This document shows, piece after piece, positions 44,210 through 57,539 of a stretch of DNA of 64,000 nucleotides. The stretch comes from Phycomyces nitens (Eukaryota > Mucoromycota > Mucoromycetes > Mucorales > Phycomycetaceae), in assembly GCA_022702545.1 (NCBI GenBank), contig JAHRBC010000007.1, positions 1,116,001-1,180,000 of the forward strand, read 5' to 3'. The notes beneath the pieces were generated by a model that worked only from the letters and a program-made list of their open reading frames with translations, had not been told where the DNA came from and did no database searches. Numbering within the stretch: the first letter of the stretch is position 1; every line of letters begins with the position of its first letter. Position numbers and translations under genes: made by a program.

Positions 44210-47200
44210 ATGATGGACACCCTAAACTTTGGCACAGACACACTTGTACGAATACCCGCAGACGTGCGCTCACCGGCTAGGAAAGATGCCGAAACATCAT
44301 CAACCAAAACAGCACCAGGACCAACAAAACCATTAGCGTCAGTAACAGACAGCGATGAATTTGAAGATGAAGAAGACCGATATTGGAGCGACTTTCACAA
44401 GAAAAACAAACTTCGTCAGACAGATGGCGAGGCTCTCACTGATGAAGAGAGCCGGCCAAGCGAAAAGAAAAAGCGAGGTCGTCCTCGCAAGGACAGCACG
44501 ACTGATAAAATATCCAAGAGACCACGGATGCCAAGTGATGGTGAAAGGTTGCGGGAATCGCCTGATCCAAAGCCAAAGGGCAGAATGGCCTGTCATGATC
44601 CAAACCGTACTGACAAGGCTGGAAGAACAAAGCTGTTTGCCTGCACAACTGCTGGTCATCTTGACAAGGTCCGAGAATGGGTCGGCAGAGGTGCAGATGT
44701 AAACTTCAAGGACAATGCAGGCTGGACTCCCATTCATGAGGCTGCTATCAAAGGTCAATGTCAGATAGCCGAGTATCTTATCGAGTGTGGTGCAGATGTC
44801 AATGTCCGTGGATTTGGAAATGATACCCCTCTTCATGACGCCTGTTCGAATGGATTTGTCGACTGTGTCCGTCTTTTGGTCGACAAGGGTGCAGATGTGT
44901 TTGCACTCAATGCTGACAAACAGACTCCTCTTGATATGTGCGAAAACAGCGACAATGAATGTGCACGGATTGTGCGCGACAAGATGCGTCAATTAGACAG
45001 ACTCGTAGCACGAGATTCGGCTGGTAGAACAACTCTTCATCGCGCATGCGCAGCAGGAGATTATGACGAAGTTGCTTCACTTGTGCGCCAGGGTGCAAAT
45101 ACAAACGCAAAGGACAACTCTGGCTGGACTCCTCTTCATGAAGCTGCTCGCAGTGGACATTTGACCATTGTCAAGTTACTACTTGACCATGGTGGTGACA
45201 TCAACACCCTTGGCCATCTGGCCAACACTCCTCTCCACTACGCCAGTATCCATTCACACCCCAATGTCGTTAATCACCTAATCGAAGCCGGGGCCGATAT
45301 TGATCTCACAAATGATGAGGGAAAGACTGCTTACGAAGCATGTGACTCACCAAAAGTGCGGCGTATTCTTGCTTCTCGAATCGATGAACTACGAAAACAG
45401 CGTGCGGTTAGTGATGCTATTGATGAAGTTACGTTTCTGTCAATGCACAATCAACGACGCGTCGGCACCAAGGCTGTTGCTTCAGACCGCCATCTTTCAC
45501 GTGAAGAGCGCAAGATCCAAGCAATTATGCGCACGTTTGAGAATATGGAACAAAACCAGACTAAGCGACCGCGCGGACCCAAGCCACGTATGGACAATGA
45601 GGAAGACGAAGAAGACGAAGACGAAGACGAAGACCAGGGACCATTGCGACGCAAGAAGCGGTCTGGCCAACAACAACAACAACAACAGCAGCAGCAGCAG
45701 CAACAGCAACAGCAGACTCAACAGACTCAACAGCAACAGCAACAGCAGCAGCAGCAGCAGCAGCAACAGACTCACAGACGACAATTGTCCTGCTCCACCG
45801 AGACTGAATCGCGTGAATGTTCTGTGCCGCCGTCCCAACGCAAACCGGTGGATGCGACCAAACTTGACCCCAAAAAGAAAGATACCAGTGGTCGGACACA
45901 TCTTCATAAGTGGTCAATTCGCGGGGATGTTTCTGTAGTCGAGACCCTGCTCAAGGCAGGAGCTGACCCCAACGAAACAGACAATGCTGGCTGGACACCA
46001 CTTCACGAGGCAGCCTTGCGGGGCCGTGCACAAGTTGTGCAGATGTTACTTGAAAATGGAGCCGACCCGAATTCCAAAGGAGCCGATCTCGATACTCCTC
46101 TTCATGATGCGGTGGAAAACAGCCATCGAGAGGTAGTTCAGATGCTACTCAGCCATGGCGCAGACCCTCATGCACGCAACGCCAAGGGATCTCAGCCTCT
46201 TGAGATCGCATTGGAGAACAAGGACGAAGCGATCGAAATTGCGGTTAGACAGGCACTGGCGTCCTATGTCAGACCACCCAAGGAAACTGTCAAACGCACC
46301 AAGAAGACTGGACTTTCGGCAGGTACAGCTCCAAGCTCAAAGAAGCCCGCGTTGGAGAAGAAACGGAACCGGAAATCTGCCGATACACCTGGTAGGCTTT
46401 GTTACTTTTTTGTCATTTACTCTTTTCTTTTCTGAAAGGCTATAAACGCTTTTATTATACACATTTATATTCACCTTATTTACTATTATTATCATTATCA
46501 TTATTATTATTATTATCATTATTATATACATATATATATATATTCATTTATTTATTTATTATTATTGTTGTTGTATTATTTTCTGGTCTAGTTACCCCGA
46601 CCAATAACAATGACTCACCCACAAAAGGACAGTTAAAAAAGCGACGATTGGTACTGGCTGCCGAACTCGAGTCATCGCGTGTGCGAGTAAAATCAGAACC
46701 TTCTAGCAGCCCGCCTTCAATGTCTCCCACTGTACCTGTACACACGATGAAGTCTGAATATCCTGGTGGTGAAGTTGAATGTCTAGAGGCCCAAAAGGCC
46801 CATGCTCGCAAACTATCTGGAATGCACTTGCCAAAAAAGAATGTATTTGCACTCCAATGCAATGATCTTCCACCTGATGGCCCGCACACACCCATTCCTA
46901 CACCACCACCAGAACGATGGCACAAAGTCAAAGAAGAGAATGATAACGACGGACAGCGGTCATCTTCTTCAAATCTACTCCCAACCCCATCTAATCCCAC
47001 ATTATCGAAAGCACAGTCTTTGGCAGAGGCCATGCGATATCTCCCACTCTACACAGTCCAGCTACTAGAAGACGACGGACCTGTCGTGAAACGATCGTTT
47101 TATGTGGTTGATCTCCAGGTCAGTCTGTTACTCGGCATCTCGACGTGTGATCTGTGGACAAAGTATGGATATCTGCACCGGCGCCTTGTGTCTCTGACAG

Positions 47201-47607
47201 AAAAGGAGAGATTGTGGTCACCGCTGGCTACGATGATCTGTGCTCAGCCCGGGAACGGACACGCTTGTGACAAAAAGAAGGCAGCGTCTGCTGTAGCACG
47301 CCTGAAAGAGTCAGAAAAGCAGAGATTTTTGGACACACCATTATACTTTATGCGATTGGAAGATGTGGTGCAATTGATAAAGAGTGATTATGGGTATCTG
47401 AGCGAAAGTTTGATTACAATCACACTTGACATTGGCTACAAGGATAGTGTTGAGATCAACAAGCCGCCGACCTCAGAAGAGCAACCACCTTCGCCGTCAC
47501 CGATTTTCAAGAACCGGCCTAGGTATGGATTGCCACCAAAATTTGCATTGAAGATGCAGAAACGAGGGATGTTTACGATGGATGAAGACAATACCACACA
47601 AGGGTGA
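44210..47607 (+). CDS. HOS4-like ankyrin-repeat protein, putative Set3-complex subunit (1065 aa)
   Basis: Exons 44210-46391 and 46592-47607. The N-terminus is acidic and basic with an AT-hook-like KKRGRPRK motif (about residue 85-92). Three ankyrin modules follow, each opening with '(A/S)GRT.L' and containing 'DN(A/S)GWTP(L/I)HEAA' and 'TPLH(D/Y)A': about residues 137-265, 271-390 and 560-690. An acidic run and a long poly-Gln stretch (about 487-520, CAA/CAG codons) separate modules 2 and 3. The C-terminal domain (about 870-1045, from YLPLYTVQLL) is not ankyrin and resembles that of Hos4-type proteins of the Set3 histone-deacetylase complex. Size is close to yeast Hos4. The Hos4 assignment rests on architecture and is moderately sure; an ANKRD11-like name would also fit. 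Confidence 0.8.
45668..45770 (+). repeat. CAA/CAG repeat coding for poly-Gln
   Basis: In-frame CAA and CAG triplets interrupted by two ACT codons, within the HOS4-like gene between ankyrin modules 2 and 3. Confidence 0.9.
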
Positions 47608-48004
47608 AAAAGCATTTTTTGTTTTTTAAAAGAAAGAGGTTGAAAAACCAAATTTGAAACTACAAATCAACAAAAAAAAAAGAGTACAACATATATATAT
47701 ATACGACCAAATGCACACCCTACTACTATACTACTGACATTCATGACATTCATATACACAAATCACTCGCACTCGTACACACACACAAACTCACACAATC
47801 ACACAAACTCACAATCACATATTCACTCACATCCACTCATACATATATGTATATACAGACTCATACCAATGAAGCGTATAATTCATTAAAACCTCAAAAT
47901 AAAATATATAAATATTATATTCTCTCTCTATATATATATATAAAAAGAAATATTACAAGAGGTGTGTAGATAAGCGAGACAAGCACCATTTATTTGATCA
48001 CTTG

Positions 48005-48041
<37 letters not shown>

Positions 48042-48080
48042 ACACAAATCTTTAATTTCCAGAACTATTTCTAGTATTGA

Positions 48081-48113
<33 letters not shown>

Positions 48114-48121
48114 TAAATATG

Positions 48122-48161
<40 letters not shown>

Positions 48162-49217
48162 GACATCATTTACCTAGAACAATGACTGTAGAGATTCATC
48201 GTATTATTAAATGATTTTTGAAAAGGCCATGATTTTCGATTGATAGCATGGGGTGGATCTGGGTCCCACATTGTTAAGGCAATCTTTGGCTTGGACTCAA
48301 TAATCTTTACAAACACAGTTTCAAAAGCACAATGGTGCTGTATATCGTGATTCGGATACCAAAGCTGAATCAACCTTGTGGCACTACAGAACACTAATTG
48401 AGACAAAGAAGTTGCGCCCTTGATTTGGTAGATTCTGAAACCTGCATACTTCATTGGTATGATGTTATAGTCTTGTATGTATAAGCATATGTGAATTTAT
48501 ACGACGAGTAACAAAGCTAGCAGCAAGGCTGGCTGGCTGGATTTTATCTCTGTGTATTCTGCAATACCTTTCGTCTTCTAATTGTGTATGTGTATGTATA
48601 TGTATATGTGTATGTATGCACATATATATATATAGATATATATAGATGGATAGATGGATAGATACCTTACATACTCTCAAGGCTTTTTCCTTTTCCTTCT
48701 TTTTTTTCTAAAGAAACAAGAGGCTATGCATGAGATACCTAGTACTTTCTTGACATTCCATTTCTTCTTCTTTTTCTTTTTCTTTTTCTTCTTCTTTGCC
48801 ATGTCTTTACAAGTCCCGTTTTCATTTTTTCATTTGGTTGTCCTGTAGACCCAAAGGTACATTACAAGCCAAAAATAATGACAGGTAATAATAATATTAT
48901 TATTTGGACATGATATGATTATATCCATATTGTTGCATTCACCTCATTTTGATCATTCTTGGTATTTTGGTATTTTTTTTATTTTCACAGTATAGAAAAT
49001 GAAAAAAAGGACAAGAAATAAACAGAGTTAAAGAAATATAAAGATGGCATGAAGAAGTTTGAAATTGAATAAAGAATAGAAGAAGAAGAAGAAGAAGAAG
49101 AAGAAGAAGAAAGGTAAAGAGAAAGAAAGGATGATAGGAGATATGAAGGGAAACAAAAAAAAAGTATCACAAAAGGTTAAAAAAATAGAAAAAGAAAGGA
49201 TTTTGGATTTTTTTGTT
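47608..49217. other. 1.6-kb microsatellite-rich intergenic region
   Basis: Between the convergent HOS4-like (+) and MCM1-type (-) genes. It holds (CTAT)n at about 48002-48040, (ATT)n at 48079-48111, (AT)n at 48124-48158, a TATG/TA tract near 48585-48650 and (GAA)n at 49079-49110. A 94-codon minus-strand frame (48454-48170) has protein-like composition (KPKIALTMWDPDPPHAINRK) but no recognised family; it could be an exon of an unseen gene or a transposon scrap. Confidence 0.5.
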
Positions 49218-50532
49218 TTATTTCTTTACTCTCCGTGCCTTGTCTTCAACTGAGGGATGGTCCTGTCTTGATAAAGGGGTGCTGTTTCCTGGTGCAGGAC
49301 CTGGGTTGGATGAGGCAGGCCAGTAGCCAGGATGAGCCTGAGGGTGGGGCATGTAGTGGTGAGATGGTGGCTGTTGCTGCTGGTTACCATAGAAAGGTCC
49401 TCCCATTTGACCATAAGGCTGCTGCTGTTGGGGTTGCTGTTGTTGCTGTTGCTGCTGTTGCTGCTGTTGAGGTTGCTGTTGCTGTTGAGGAGGAGGAGGT
49501 TGCTGTTGCTGCTGGGGATATTGAGGACCACCTGGGTTCATGTAGCTAGGATGTCCTCCATAACCAGCTGGGACAGGCATAGGGTTTCCACTAGTGGGCT
49601 GAGGAGGATAGCCCTGAGGAGGGTAATTGGCTGCAGGTGGGTTACCATGTCCAAAAGGAGTTCCCGCAGCTGGGTTGGGTGGCACAGTAGCAGGATCGAC
49701 CTTTTTATCCTCGTACTTTTTATCCTCTACACGGGGAGAACCATTTGAATATCCAGCCTCGTTGGCCTAGGTGATAAAGAATATCATTAATATCATTAAT
49801 ATATATATATATATGTATATATATGTATGTATATATGGGGTTCCTTAAATCCAAGGATACATGCACAATATAATATACTCACCAAAGATTCATTGGTAAC
49901 AGGATCTGGTGCATTCAAACAGGCCTGAATCAGATTCTTGCCTTCAGGTTTGGTGACAATAGGCTGAAGTTTGACTGTAGTAAAGGTGTAGACGAGACCA
50001 GTTTCAGAGACGACCAGCAACAGAACCTGAGTTCCTGTCAAGGTACTCAATTCATAGGCCTAGAGTGCAATAGAATAATACATATAATAATATATATAAT
50101 ATTTTAAATAATAAATAATAAAAATAAAAAAAATACAAAAAAATTGTTAGAAATCACTATGATTATATTATTATGATTTTTTGTCCCATTTTCTTTGTGC
50201 ATCTTTTTGTATATCTTTACAAGAATGATAATTGTAAAGATGCCCAAACGCGTTTTGGCTTCTTATTGCTCATTTACCTTTTTCATGATACCGGCCTTGC
50301 GCTTGGAGAATGTGATGTGACGACGGTTCTTGTCTTCAATGTACTCAATCTTGATCTTGCGGCGTCCCGAACGTCTCGAGGGCTTTTCAGATTCAGAGTC
50401 CTCATTTGAGTCATTGTCATCGTCATCAAAGTTCTTCTTGCCACCTTTCTTGAAGGGGGCTTCCATGTTCTGTGCACCGGGGAGGCCTAATCTGGGCTGG
50501 TCAACCAAGTCCGGATTGAGTTGAGGATTCAT
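49218..50532 (-). CDS. MCM1: Mcm1/SRF-type MADS-box transcription factor (326 aa)
   Basis: Exons on the minus strand: 50532-50278, 50059-49883 and 49766-49218. The MADS domain spans the first intron, about residues 54-110: GRRKIKIEYIEDKNRRHITFSKRK, then KAYELSTLTGTQVLLLVVSETGLVYTF. The KAYELSTLTGTQ core is the SRF/Mcm1 (type I) version, which in yeast controls cell-cycle, mating and arginine genes with partner proteins. Upstream is an acidic stretch (DDDDNDSNEDSESE), as in Mcm1. The C-terminal half is low complexity, rich in Pro, Gln and Gly, with a poly-Gln run, fitting an activation domain. The start codon is the ATG at 50532; the in-frame region before it has no ATG. Confidence 0.93.
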
Positions 50533-52548
50533 CTTGTTTTGAAAGTTGGGGAAGGCAGGTACGGGCAGTATTTCCAATTATGAAAGGAGAGTTGCCAAAT
50601 GCAGCGTGTTTAGGACTTAACAAGGCAAGGTGTCTTAAGAGATCCACGTAAAAAAAGAGAAAAAGTAAGGCGCGGAGCATGGGTGAGAAAAAAAAGGGGA
50701 GGCTTATGGGTGCTGTTTCAGCCAGAGAAATGGATGTGATTGGTGCAAGTATGTGATGTCACATAATATTAAACTACAGCCTCTTATTTGGTGCAGTTGG
50801 ATTGAGTAGATTGAATAGGCGCATCAAATAAGGATGATTTGGTGATGATTGATTGATCATTTTGTAGCCAAAATAGGTACTTGTTTTTTTTTGATGATTA
50901 TTATACATCTATACATGTATATTTAAATGTGTATATTCACATCTCTCTAGTCATTACACTGTAATGCTTACATATAAGGCGATTATTATTATTAATTTTT
51001 TTACGTGATTAATATTATTCTAAATATGGAAGCATTTTGTTATTCCATATTTTGATTGGTGATGTATATACACACATTATTCGACAATGAATATAAAATA
51101 TCTTGCAAAAACTAGATTAAATTAAATGTACTTGGACTACGTCACAAATAGAGAGAGAGAGAGAGAGAGAGAAAGAGAAAGAAAGAGAGAGAAAGAGCAA
51201 GAGAGAGATAAGAAAAAAAAAGGGGAAAAAAAGGGGGAGAGAGAGAGGAATTTATCATGTAGTTTTTATAAGCCAGAGAAGAATGTAGAAAACTGTACAA
51301 GAACTAATGGTCTCAAGATCCAATTGATTTCGTTTTTCTTTAGTTTCATCTATAGGCATACAGAAACAGGTTCATAAAGGTATTTCTTATACTGAGCAGC
51401 TTAATTGGCTTTTTATTCGAGAAAATATCTACAAGTATAAAGCATGTATAGTTGGGAGAATTGGAATTTTATGTGGCACGCAGGAAGATGGATCATATAC
51501 CAATTTACAGAAATAAAATTAAAAATGATCATGATATTCCCAATTGCCAGCTTTATTATTGATATATGCTTATATTTATTTATATTATTATTATTATTGC
51601 TTGCCATATACTTTTTTTCCTTCTGTTAATTGAAACTCGTTTTTGCGTTGGCTGAGTTTATCTGATACTCCGGTATCAAAAATATGCGTTGTATTATTAT
51701 TTTTCACATCTTTAATTTGCAGCACCATAAAAATGCTGTCTGTACATGTTCTGCATCGACCCAAAGAGATTCAATGGTACATCTTGATACTAGACAACAA
51801 TTCAGACTTGCATGCAGTGTAATCAGATCAATTATTTAAGATAATAATATTAAATGTCTGGAGAGACAAACCATACAACCCACTTTGTAATAATAATTGG
51901 ACGGCAATGAGACCCAATACCCAAAGTATTGGTTTCTAGATATTTTGTAATTGCACCACAATCGACTGAAATGCAAATACCCTTCAAATGATCTCAAAAT
52001 GAATCGAGATAATAGTATAGTCCCCACCCCCTTGGCATTCTTTCTTTAATAGAAAACGTTCTTGGAGTATCCGTTCTTTTTTAATTTTTAGAATGCCAAC
52101 AACAACAAGAACAACAACAAAAGAACGCCTGATTGAAAGCCTAAATCCCAAAATCATCCAAAGGAGCATAAAGAAAGATAGAAAAATGTGTCAAGTAGAA
52201 AACAAGACCATTTGTAAAAAGATCAAGTATACTTTTTTTTTCTTCTAGAAAAAAAAACTGTATAATATTAACCTTATATACAATAACAAGCTTATGAATA
52301 AATCTATCCAAATGAACCCAATCGTTTGGTATGTATTTCCATTTGAGAAATCAGATCAAATGGGCAAAAATGCAAAATGAAGAATATCTGTCAAAGCCTT
52401 TAAAGGAATGATGGTCTATTGTTTGGCCACCAGATGCTAAAATGTCGTTTCCTTGTGTGCTGGATTGTGAGAGTGATAAACTCTTCCGGAATCCCTACTA
52501 AAACAAAAAGATGTGTAAAGAGTCGACCTGGAATCTGACTTGCCAAAG

Positions 52549-52584
<36 letters not shown>

Positions 52585-52923
52585 TTTGGAAACTCGCGAC
52601 ATTCATTCTCGAATTTGTGCGACATTATTTCTCAATTATTATTACTTTTCTATAGTTTCCAAATACAGTGTATGTACAAAACAAAGCTGTGCACGGTCAA
52701 CCGACAGAGATGATTTGTCAGACACATTATTTTTTTTGGTTTGGTTTGGTGATAAAAAAAGAAATGTTATTGATTGATTGATTGATTAATTGGTTAATTG
52801 ATTAATTACAGCAGCAGCAAAATAAAATAAAATAGAAATTAAGACCACATTATTATTCTGTATAAAAATTGAAAGTTTGATTCTGTATTGAAACATTACA
52901 ATTGCCATTCATAATCAATCTTG
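50533..52923. other. 2.4-kb intergenic region
   Basis: Upstream of the MADS gene and downstream of the velvet gene. GA-rich tract (about 51150-51250), ATT repeats near 51585 and 52551-52581, GATT repeats near 52768-52805. Only short, unconvincing frames. Confidence 0.5.
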
Positions 52924-54612
52924 TTATCGTGGTTGAGAATAGTCGCGATGATTATCGTCGTGATAGTAAAGCGGATGATCCACAAACGGTGTAGTTTGTT
53001 GAAAGGGGTGCCTCGTCAAATCGGACGGATTTGCCTGAAATGTACTAATTTTCGTAGTTGGGTGAACTGGCACTGGCACTGGCACTGGCACTGGGTGTGA
53101 ATTATTCATTCCTGATCCAGAGGCCACGGTAGGTTGAAAGATTGAAAGAGGTGGCAGACGACGTCCATTCAGACGCGTGGGTTCGAATGGCATATTTTCA
53201 GACTTTGTATTGTCAGACAGTAGCAGGCTCTCCATTGACATCTTATTTGGCTCTTTTGTTGACAGCATTTGGGTAGGAGAGGGCAAAGGCGGTCCATTGT
53301 AGATTATTCCTGGATCTGAAGATGTTTGTGGCCAGGTTGGTCTACGGAGAGCATTGTATCGTTGGGATGGCATTTCTTGGTAAATTGAACTGGGTGGTGA
53401 TATGGCCGACCCAACCGAGTCGCCTCCCTGACTCTGACGATCGATGGAATCATCTGAATCAAACGAGATCTTTACGGTTCGCCGTCGCTTTCTATTAAAA
53501 TAATAATGATAATTATAATGATAATGATAATTAACACACTTGATCGGTTTGGTTCTAATCTTACGTTAGTACATGTGGTACTCTTGTTTCTTTTCTGATC
53601 CTGATTCTCACACCTTGGTCTGAGAACGAACGGGTCAGAAAAGTTGATTCTGGAAGGAATGGTTATTTCTGTTGTTTAGTAAGATATGCCTTTAAACATT
53701 TACCAGACATGCCTGGGAAGGCTGCAAATAAAGAAATTAGAATCAATTGAAGAATATTTAGATTTTTCTGTTGTTTACTTTTTGGAGAATACACCTGAAA
53801 AGTGTCCGAGAGCACAGAACAGAGTCTGTGGACATGGGCCCTAGGATCTTTTTTATTAATCTCTGTCAATAAATCAATCAAAATCAACCAACCTACCCTG
53901 ATATTTCAAAAAGCGTGAACCTGAGCTTGAAAAAGCCTTCTAGACGGACACTTACATCTGCAAAGACAAAAAAGCCTCCGTCTTATGGCAAGGGTTATTA
54001 TATATATCTTCTTTTTAACAGCTTTGGTTTGGTTTACCTCTGTCATCAATGTCCTTTAGTTTGTGGAGCGATTGGACCATGGAGCCTGCCGTGGTCCTGG
54101 TTCCATTTACGAAATTGAGGTCCTTTTGGGCTTCTGGGGTCGCAAGAGTGGCATAGAGAAACACATGGGGATTTGTATAATGGCTTTGAGAATTGTATAT
54201 AATGTATATAAGAATATACATTTTATCTTTTTGGTTTCAAAAAAAAACAAAAAAAAAACTCACTTTTCATGATTGCCGTCCAGAGACACCAGTTGGATGA
54301 TTGGTGGTGGATCAAGAGGTCTACGGTCAACTAGGACGAATAATTAAGCCATTGTTCGCCCCAATTACACGTGTACCTTTTTCTTTGAAACTACATAGCC
54401 TTGCTTTGCGGGGCTGTTGGCGTACAACGAGTCTATATCTTTTTATTATGTGGATTGGTTTGTATTATTATTTATTGATGTCTTGCTATTTTGATATCTC
54501 TTGTGGCTCATAGGGATATCAGACGCCAATGAAAATAAAGTACAAACTTTATGTTTTCTTGTTCGGCAATGTCTGAATGGTAAGTTTGGCGTGCTAATGC
54601 TGATAATGTCAT
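52924..54612 (-). CDS. velvet-family regulator (385 aa)
   Basis: Velvet proteins (VosA, VelB, VelC, VeA) are fungal NF-kB-like DNA-binding factors controlling spores and secondary metabolism. Nine exons on the minus strand: 54612-54548, 54438-54377, 54330-54264, 54183-54038, 53981-53897, 53840-53779, 53721-53704, 53649-53565 and 53491-52924. The velvet domain (about residues 22-195) shows VVRQQPRKARLCSF, DRRPLDPPPIIQLVS, GSMVQSLHKLKDIDD, GGFFVFADVSVRLEGFFKLRFTLFEI, VYSPKTFPGM and STFLTRSFSDQGVRIRIRKE. The C-terminus has a short basic KRRRTVKIS patch (possible nuclear signal) and a Pro/Ser-rich tail with a Pro-Val repeat. Exon 7 is only 18 nt. Placement within the family (VosA/VelC-like rather than VeA) is a guess; exon 1 is the least certain. 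Confidence 0.87.
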
Positions 54613-55878
54613 GATGAATTTGGCATCCAATTAAGAAAAAGAAGGAAGCAAAAGAAGAAGCAGAAGAGAAAAAAAAAGGAATGAAAATATATTTTAATGT
54701 ATATATATTTATATATATATAAATATTTATATATCTTTCTATCTCTCTATCTCTCTTTCAGTGTGTGTGTGTGTGTGTGTGTGTTTGGGCAAAGCGAATA
54801 AAGGAAAAAGGAGGATTTATATGTGTTTCTATATATACGGAACCCTCAATTTTGTACATACTACGGAAAATGAAATTACCAAATAAAAATATTAATAAAA
54901 AATAATAAAAATATTAATAATAATAATAATAATAATAATAATTAATAATATCTTTACTTCACCGAGTTCTTGGGTCCCTTTCATTAGTCAGACCGTATGA
55001 TTGTCTCTTGAAGCTTTTGTTAAAGGGGGCCCTTTCGAGAAATGCTAAATACACTTTAAACAATAGACCATTCCTGGCCTTTTGTCAATCTCTTGGCAAT
55101 TTGGTCCTTTGGTAACCTTGACTCTTCTTGGCCCTAGTACGGAATAGACTGGCCTTGATCTGCCCTTTTTTCCTTTTTACTTGTCTTGCTCTCTCGATAG
55201 TATCTTTTGTCCTCCTTCTCTTCTGGTTCCCAAAAACAGAATCAGAAGAATAGGCAGCTCATAATTCAATAAAAAGCCTGTAATGCATTTGACTGTGCAT
55301 AACAAGAATTAATGACGGCACGTCTCGCCATTGAAAATAAAGGCTATAATGTATTGACTTGTACAAGTTTTCTAGAAGCCCAATAGATTATTGCTTATAT
55401 GAGAAATGCAACCCCAAGGCTCTGTATGAAACACAAAAAGAGGCTTTGGAAACGAAGACCAATTTTCTCATTAAACATATCTATATCTTAGGCTACATTC
55501 TTGGCCACACAGCATAACTAAAATCATTGGAATATACAAGTAGTATTCAATCAAACAATATATATATTATATTATATATTATATAACATTTACCCATTGT
55601 GCTAAGCACAATCCAACCAGTCGGTTCGTGCCATCCCATAAGCCTTTTTCTACCCACCTTCTGTTTAAAAATACTAATACTAAATTTTAGCTATTTCTGT
55701 CCAATCGTATTTTGATCCCAAAAAGGCCAAGAAAATATTCAAACTCTTTCACAAATAGTATCTGGGAATCAAAACCATTACATCACCGACTTGATCTCAG
55801 CCTTCATCTTTCCGTAAAATTCAAACCTAACAATCACAAACGCGTGCTTGTTTTCTTCCCTGTTCCTCTCTCACAATT
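54613..55878. other. 1.27-kb divergent intergenic region (velvet -, MCR1 +)
   Basis: TA-rich tract (54690-54740), (GT)n at 54765-54785 and (AAT)n at about 54911-54945. No gene seen. Confidence 0.5.
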
Positions 55879-57378
55879 ATGCGTTTTGCCACCTCTGCTC
55901 TCTCAAAGGCCATTAGAGCCACCACTGTTGCCTCTCCTGCTGCCCGTTTCGCACAGGTAATCTAATCCTTTTGATTGTCTATACTCACCCTTTTGCAGAG
56001 ACAAACTCTCGGTAGTGTCAGAGGATATAGTACCCAGGCTCCTAAGAAGGGTGGTAACGGACTTGTTCTGCTCACTCTTGCAGGTCTCGGTGCTGCTGGT
56101 GGTATTTATTACAACCAGAACAAGGCTACCTTGAAGACCAGTGCACCCGTCAAGGCTGTCGAGAAGGTCAAGGAGGTGTCCGAGCCTGCCTTTAACGCCA
56201 AGGAGTTCTTGTCTCTCAAGGTAAGCATGGATGGATGTGTTGTTGTTGTTGTTTTTTGGCTGGCTGGTCAACTAACCAATACCTTGTTTTTTAGCTCGAG
56301 AGCGTCGAGAAGATTAACCACAACACCAGTCTTTTCCGCTTCACTCTTCCCAAGGCTGACCAACGCGCCGGTCTTCATGTTGCTTCTTGCGTGATTACCC
56401 GTTACCCAATCACCAAGAAGGATGGCTCTCCCGGCTATATCATCCGTCCCTACACCCCTACTTCGCCTGAAGAGGCAAGTCTTTATAGCACTTTTCATCC
56501 AAATCATCTCAATTAATTACTGCTCTGTGCCTTGACATATTAGGCCGAGGGCCATGTTGACCTTATTGTAAAGTCTTACCCTGACGGTAAGATGAGCAAG
56601 CACATCCATGACCTCAAGGTTGGCGACACTCTTGACATCAAGGGTCCTATTCCCAAGTACAACTGGGATGGCAGCTCTATCCAGAACGTTGGCATGATTG
56701 CCGGTAAGTCCTATAGATAACTAGCATATATTTGTTTTTTGTTTTGTTTTTTTCAATCTGATAACCTAATCATGCACAATCGGATTATTGTTTAAAAGGT
56801 GGTACTGGTATTACTCCCATGGTAATTTATATTTATTTATTTATTTTTTATTTTATTTTTCTGAAATCACCTAATTTCTCACCATTATTGTGTGTGTATG
56901 ATGTATGTGCCTTGCAATAAATAGCTCCAGATCATCCGCAAGGTGTTCAATGACAAGTCTACCGATGAAAAGACCAAGGTTACCTTGGTGTTTGCCAACC
57001 AGACCGAGGAAGACATCTTGCTCAAGGATGAGCTCGACAAGTACGCTGCCCAGTATCCTGACCGCTTCAAGGTAGTCTATGTTCTCGACAAGCCACAAAA
57101 GACCTGGGAAGGCGTCAAGGGTTTCGTCACCCCCGACCTTATCAAGGAGCACCTGCCTACCCCCGAGACTGAGTCCAGCATTGTCTTTGTCTGTGGCCCT
57201 GACCCCATGGTTGCTGCCTTGGCTGGCCCCAAGGCAAAGGACAAGAGCCAGGGTGAAGTTTCTGGCGTATTGAAAGCGTAAGTTGTTGTTGATCCACAGT
57301 GAAATCCAGTAATAACTAATGTTGTGTTGTAATAATAATAGACTTGGCTATGGCTCAGAGAACGTCTACAAATTCTAA
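55879..57378 (+). CDS. MCR1: mitochondrial NADH-cytochrome b5 reductase (350 aa)
   Basis: FAD enzyme passing electrons from NADH to cytochrome b5 or semidehydroascorbate at the mitochondrial membrane and intermembrane space. Exons 55879-55956, 55999-56220, 56295-56474, 56544-56703, 56799-56821, 56925-57277 and 57342-57378. A basic presequence (about 1-45) precedes a membrane anchor ([18 protein letters not shown]). The FAD motif is RPYTPTS, the NAD-binding loop GGTGITPM and the C-terminal CGPDPM; the last residues are VYKF, as usual. Intron 3 needs a GC donor (GAG|GCAAGT). Exon 5 is only 23 nt and carries GTGITPM. All these features are family-typical, so identity is firm. Confidence 0.95.
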
Positions 57379-57432
57379 CCGGACTGTGATTTTATTTTAA
57401 TTAATAATAAATAAATATAAATATAAAAGGCT

Positions 57433-57477
57433 TCCATGCCAGTCAGTCAGACAATCAGTCAGTCAGTCAGTCAGTCA
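57433..57477. repeat. (CAGT)n tetranucleotide repeat downstream of MCR1
   Basis: About nine CAGT units, slightly interrupted, in the 160-bp gap between the MCR1 stop and the converging transporter gene. Confidence 0.8.
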
Positions 57478-57539
57478 TATTAAAAGATGTATATTATAGT
57501 GGTTTATTTTATATAATCGATAGTTGATCTAAAATATGT

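Noticed and set aside
45497..45907. Leu-rich minus-strand frame that looks like a membrane protein
   Set aside because: It is the antisense of the CAA/CAG poly-Gln tract; the leucines are an artefact.
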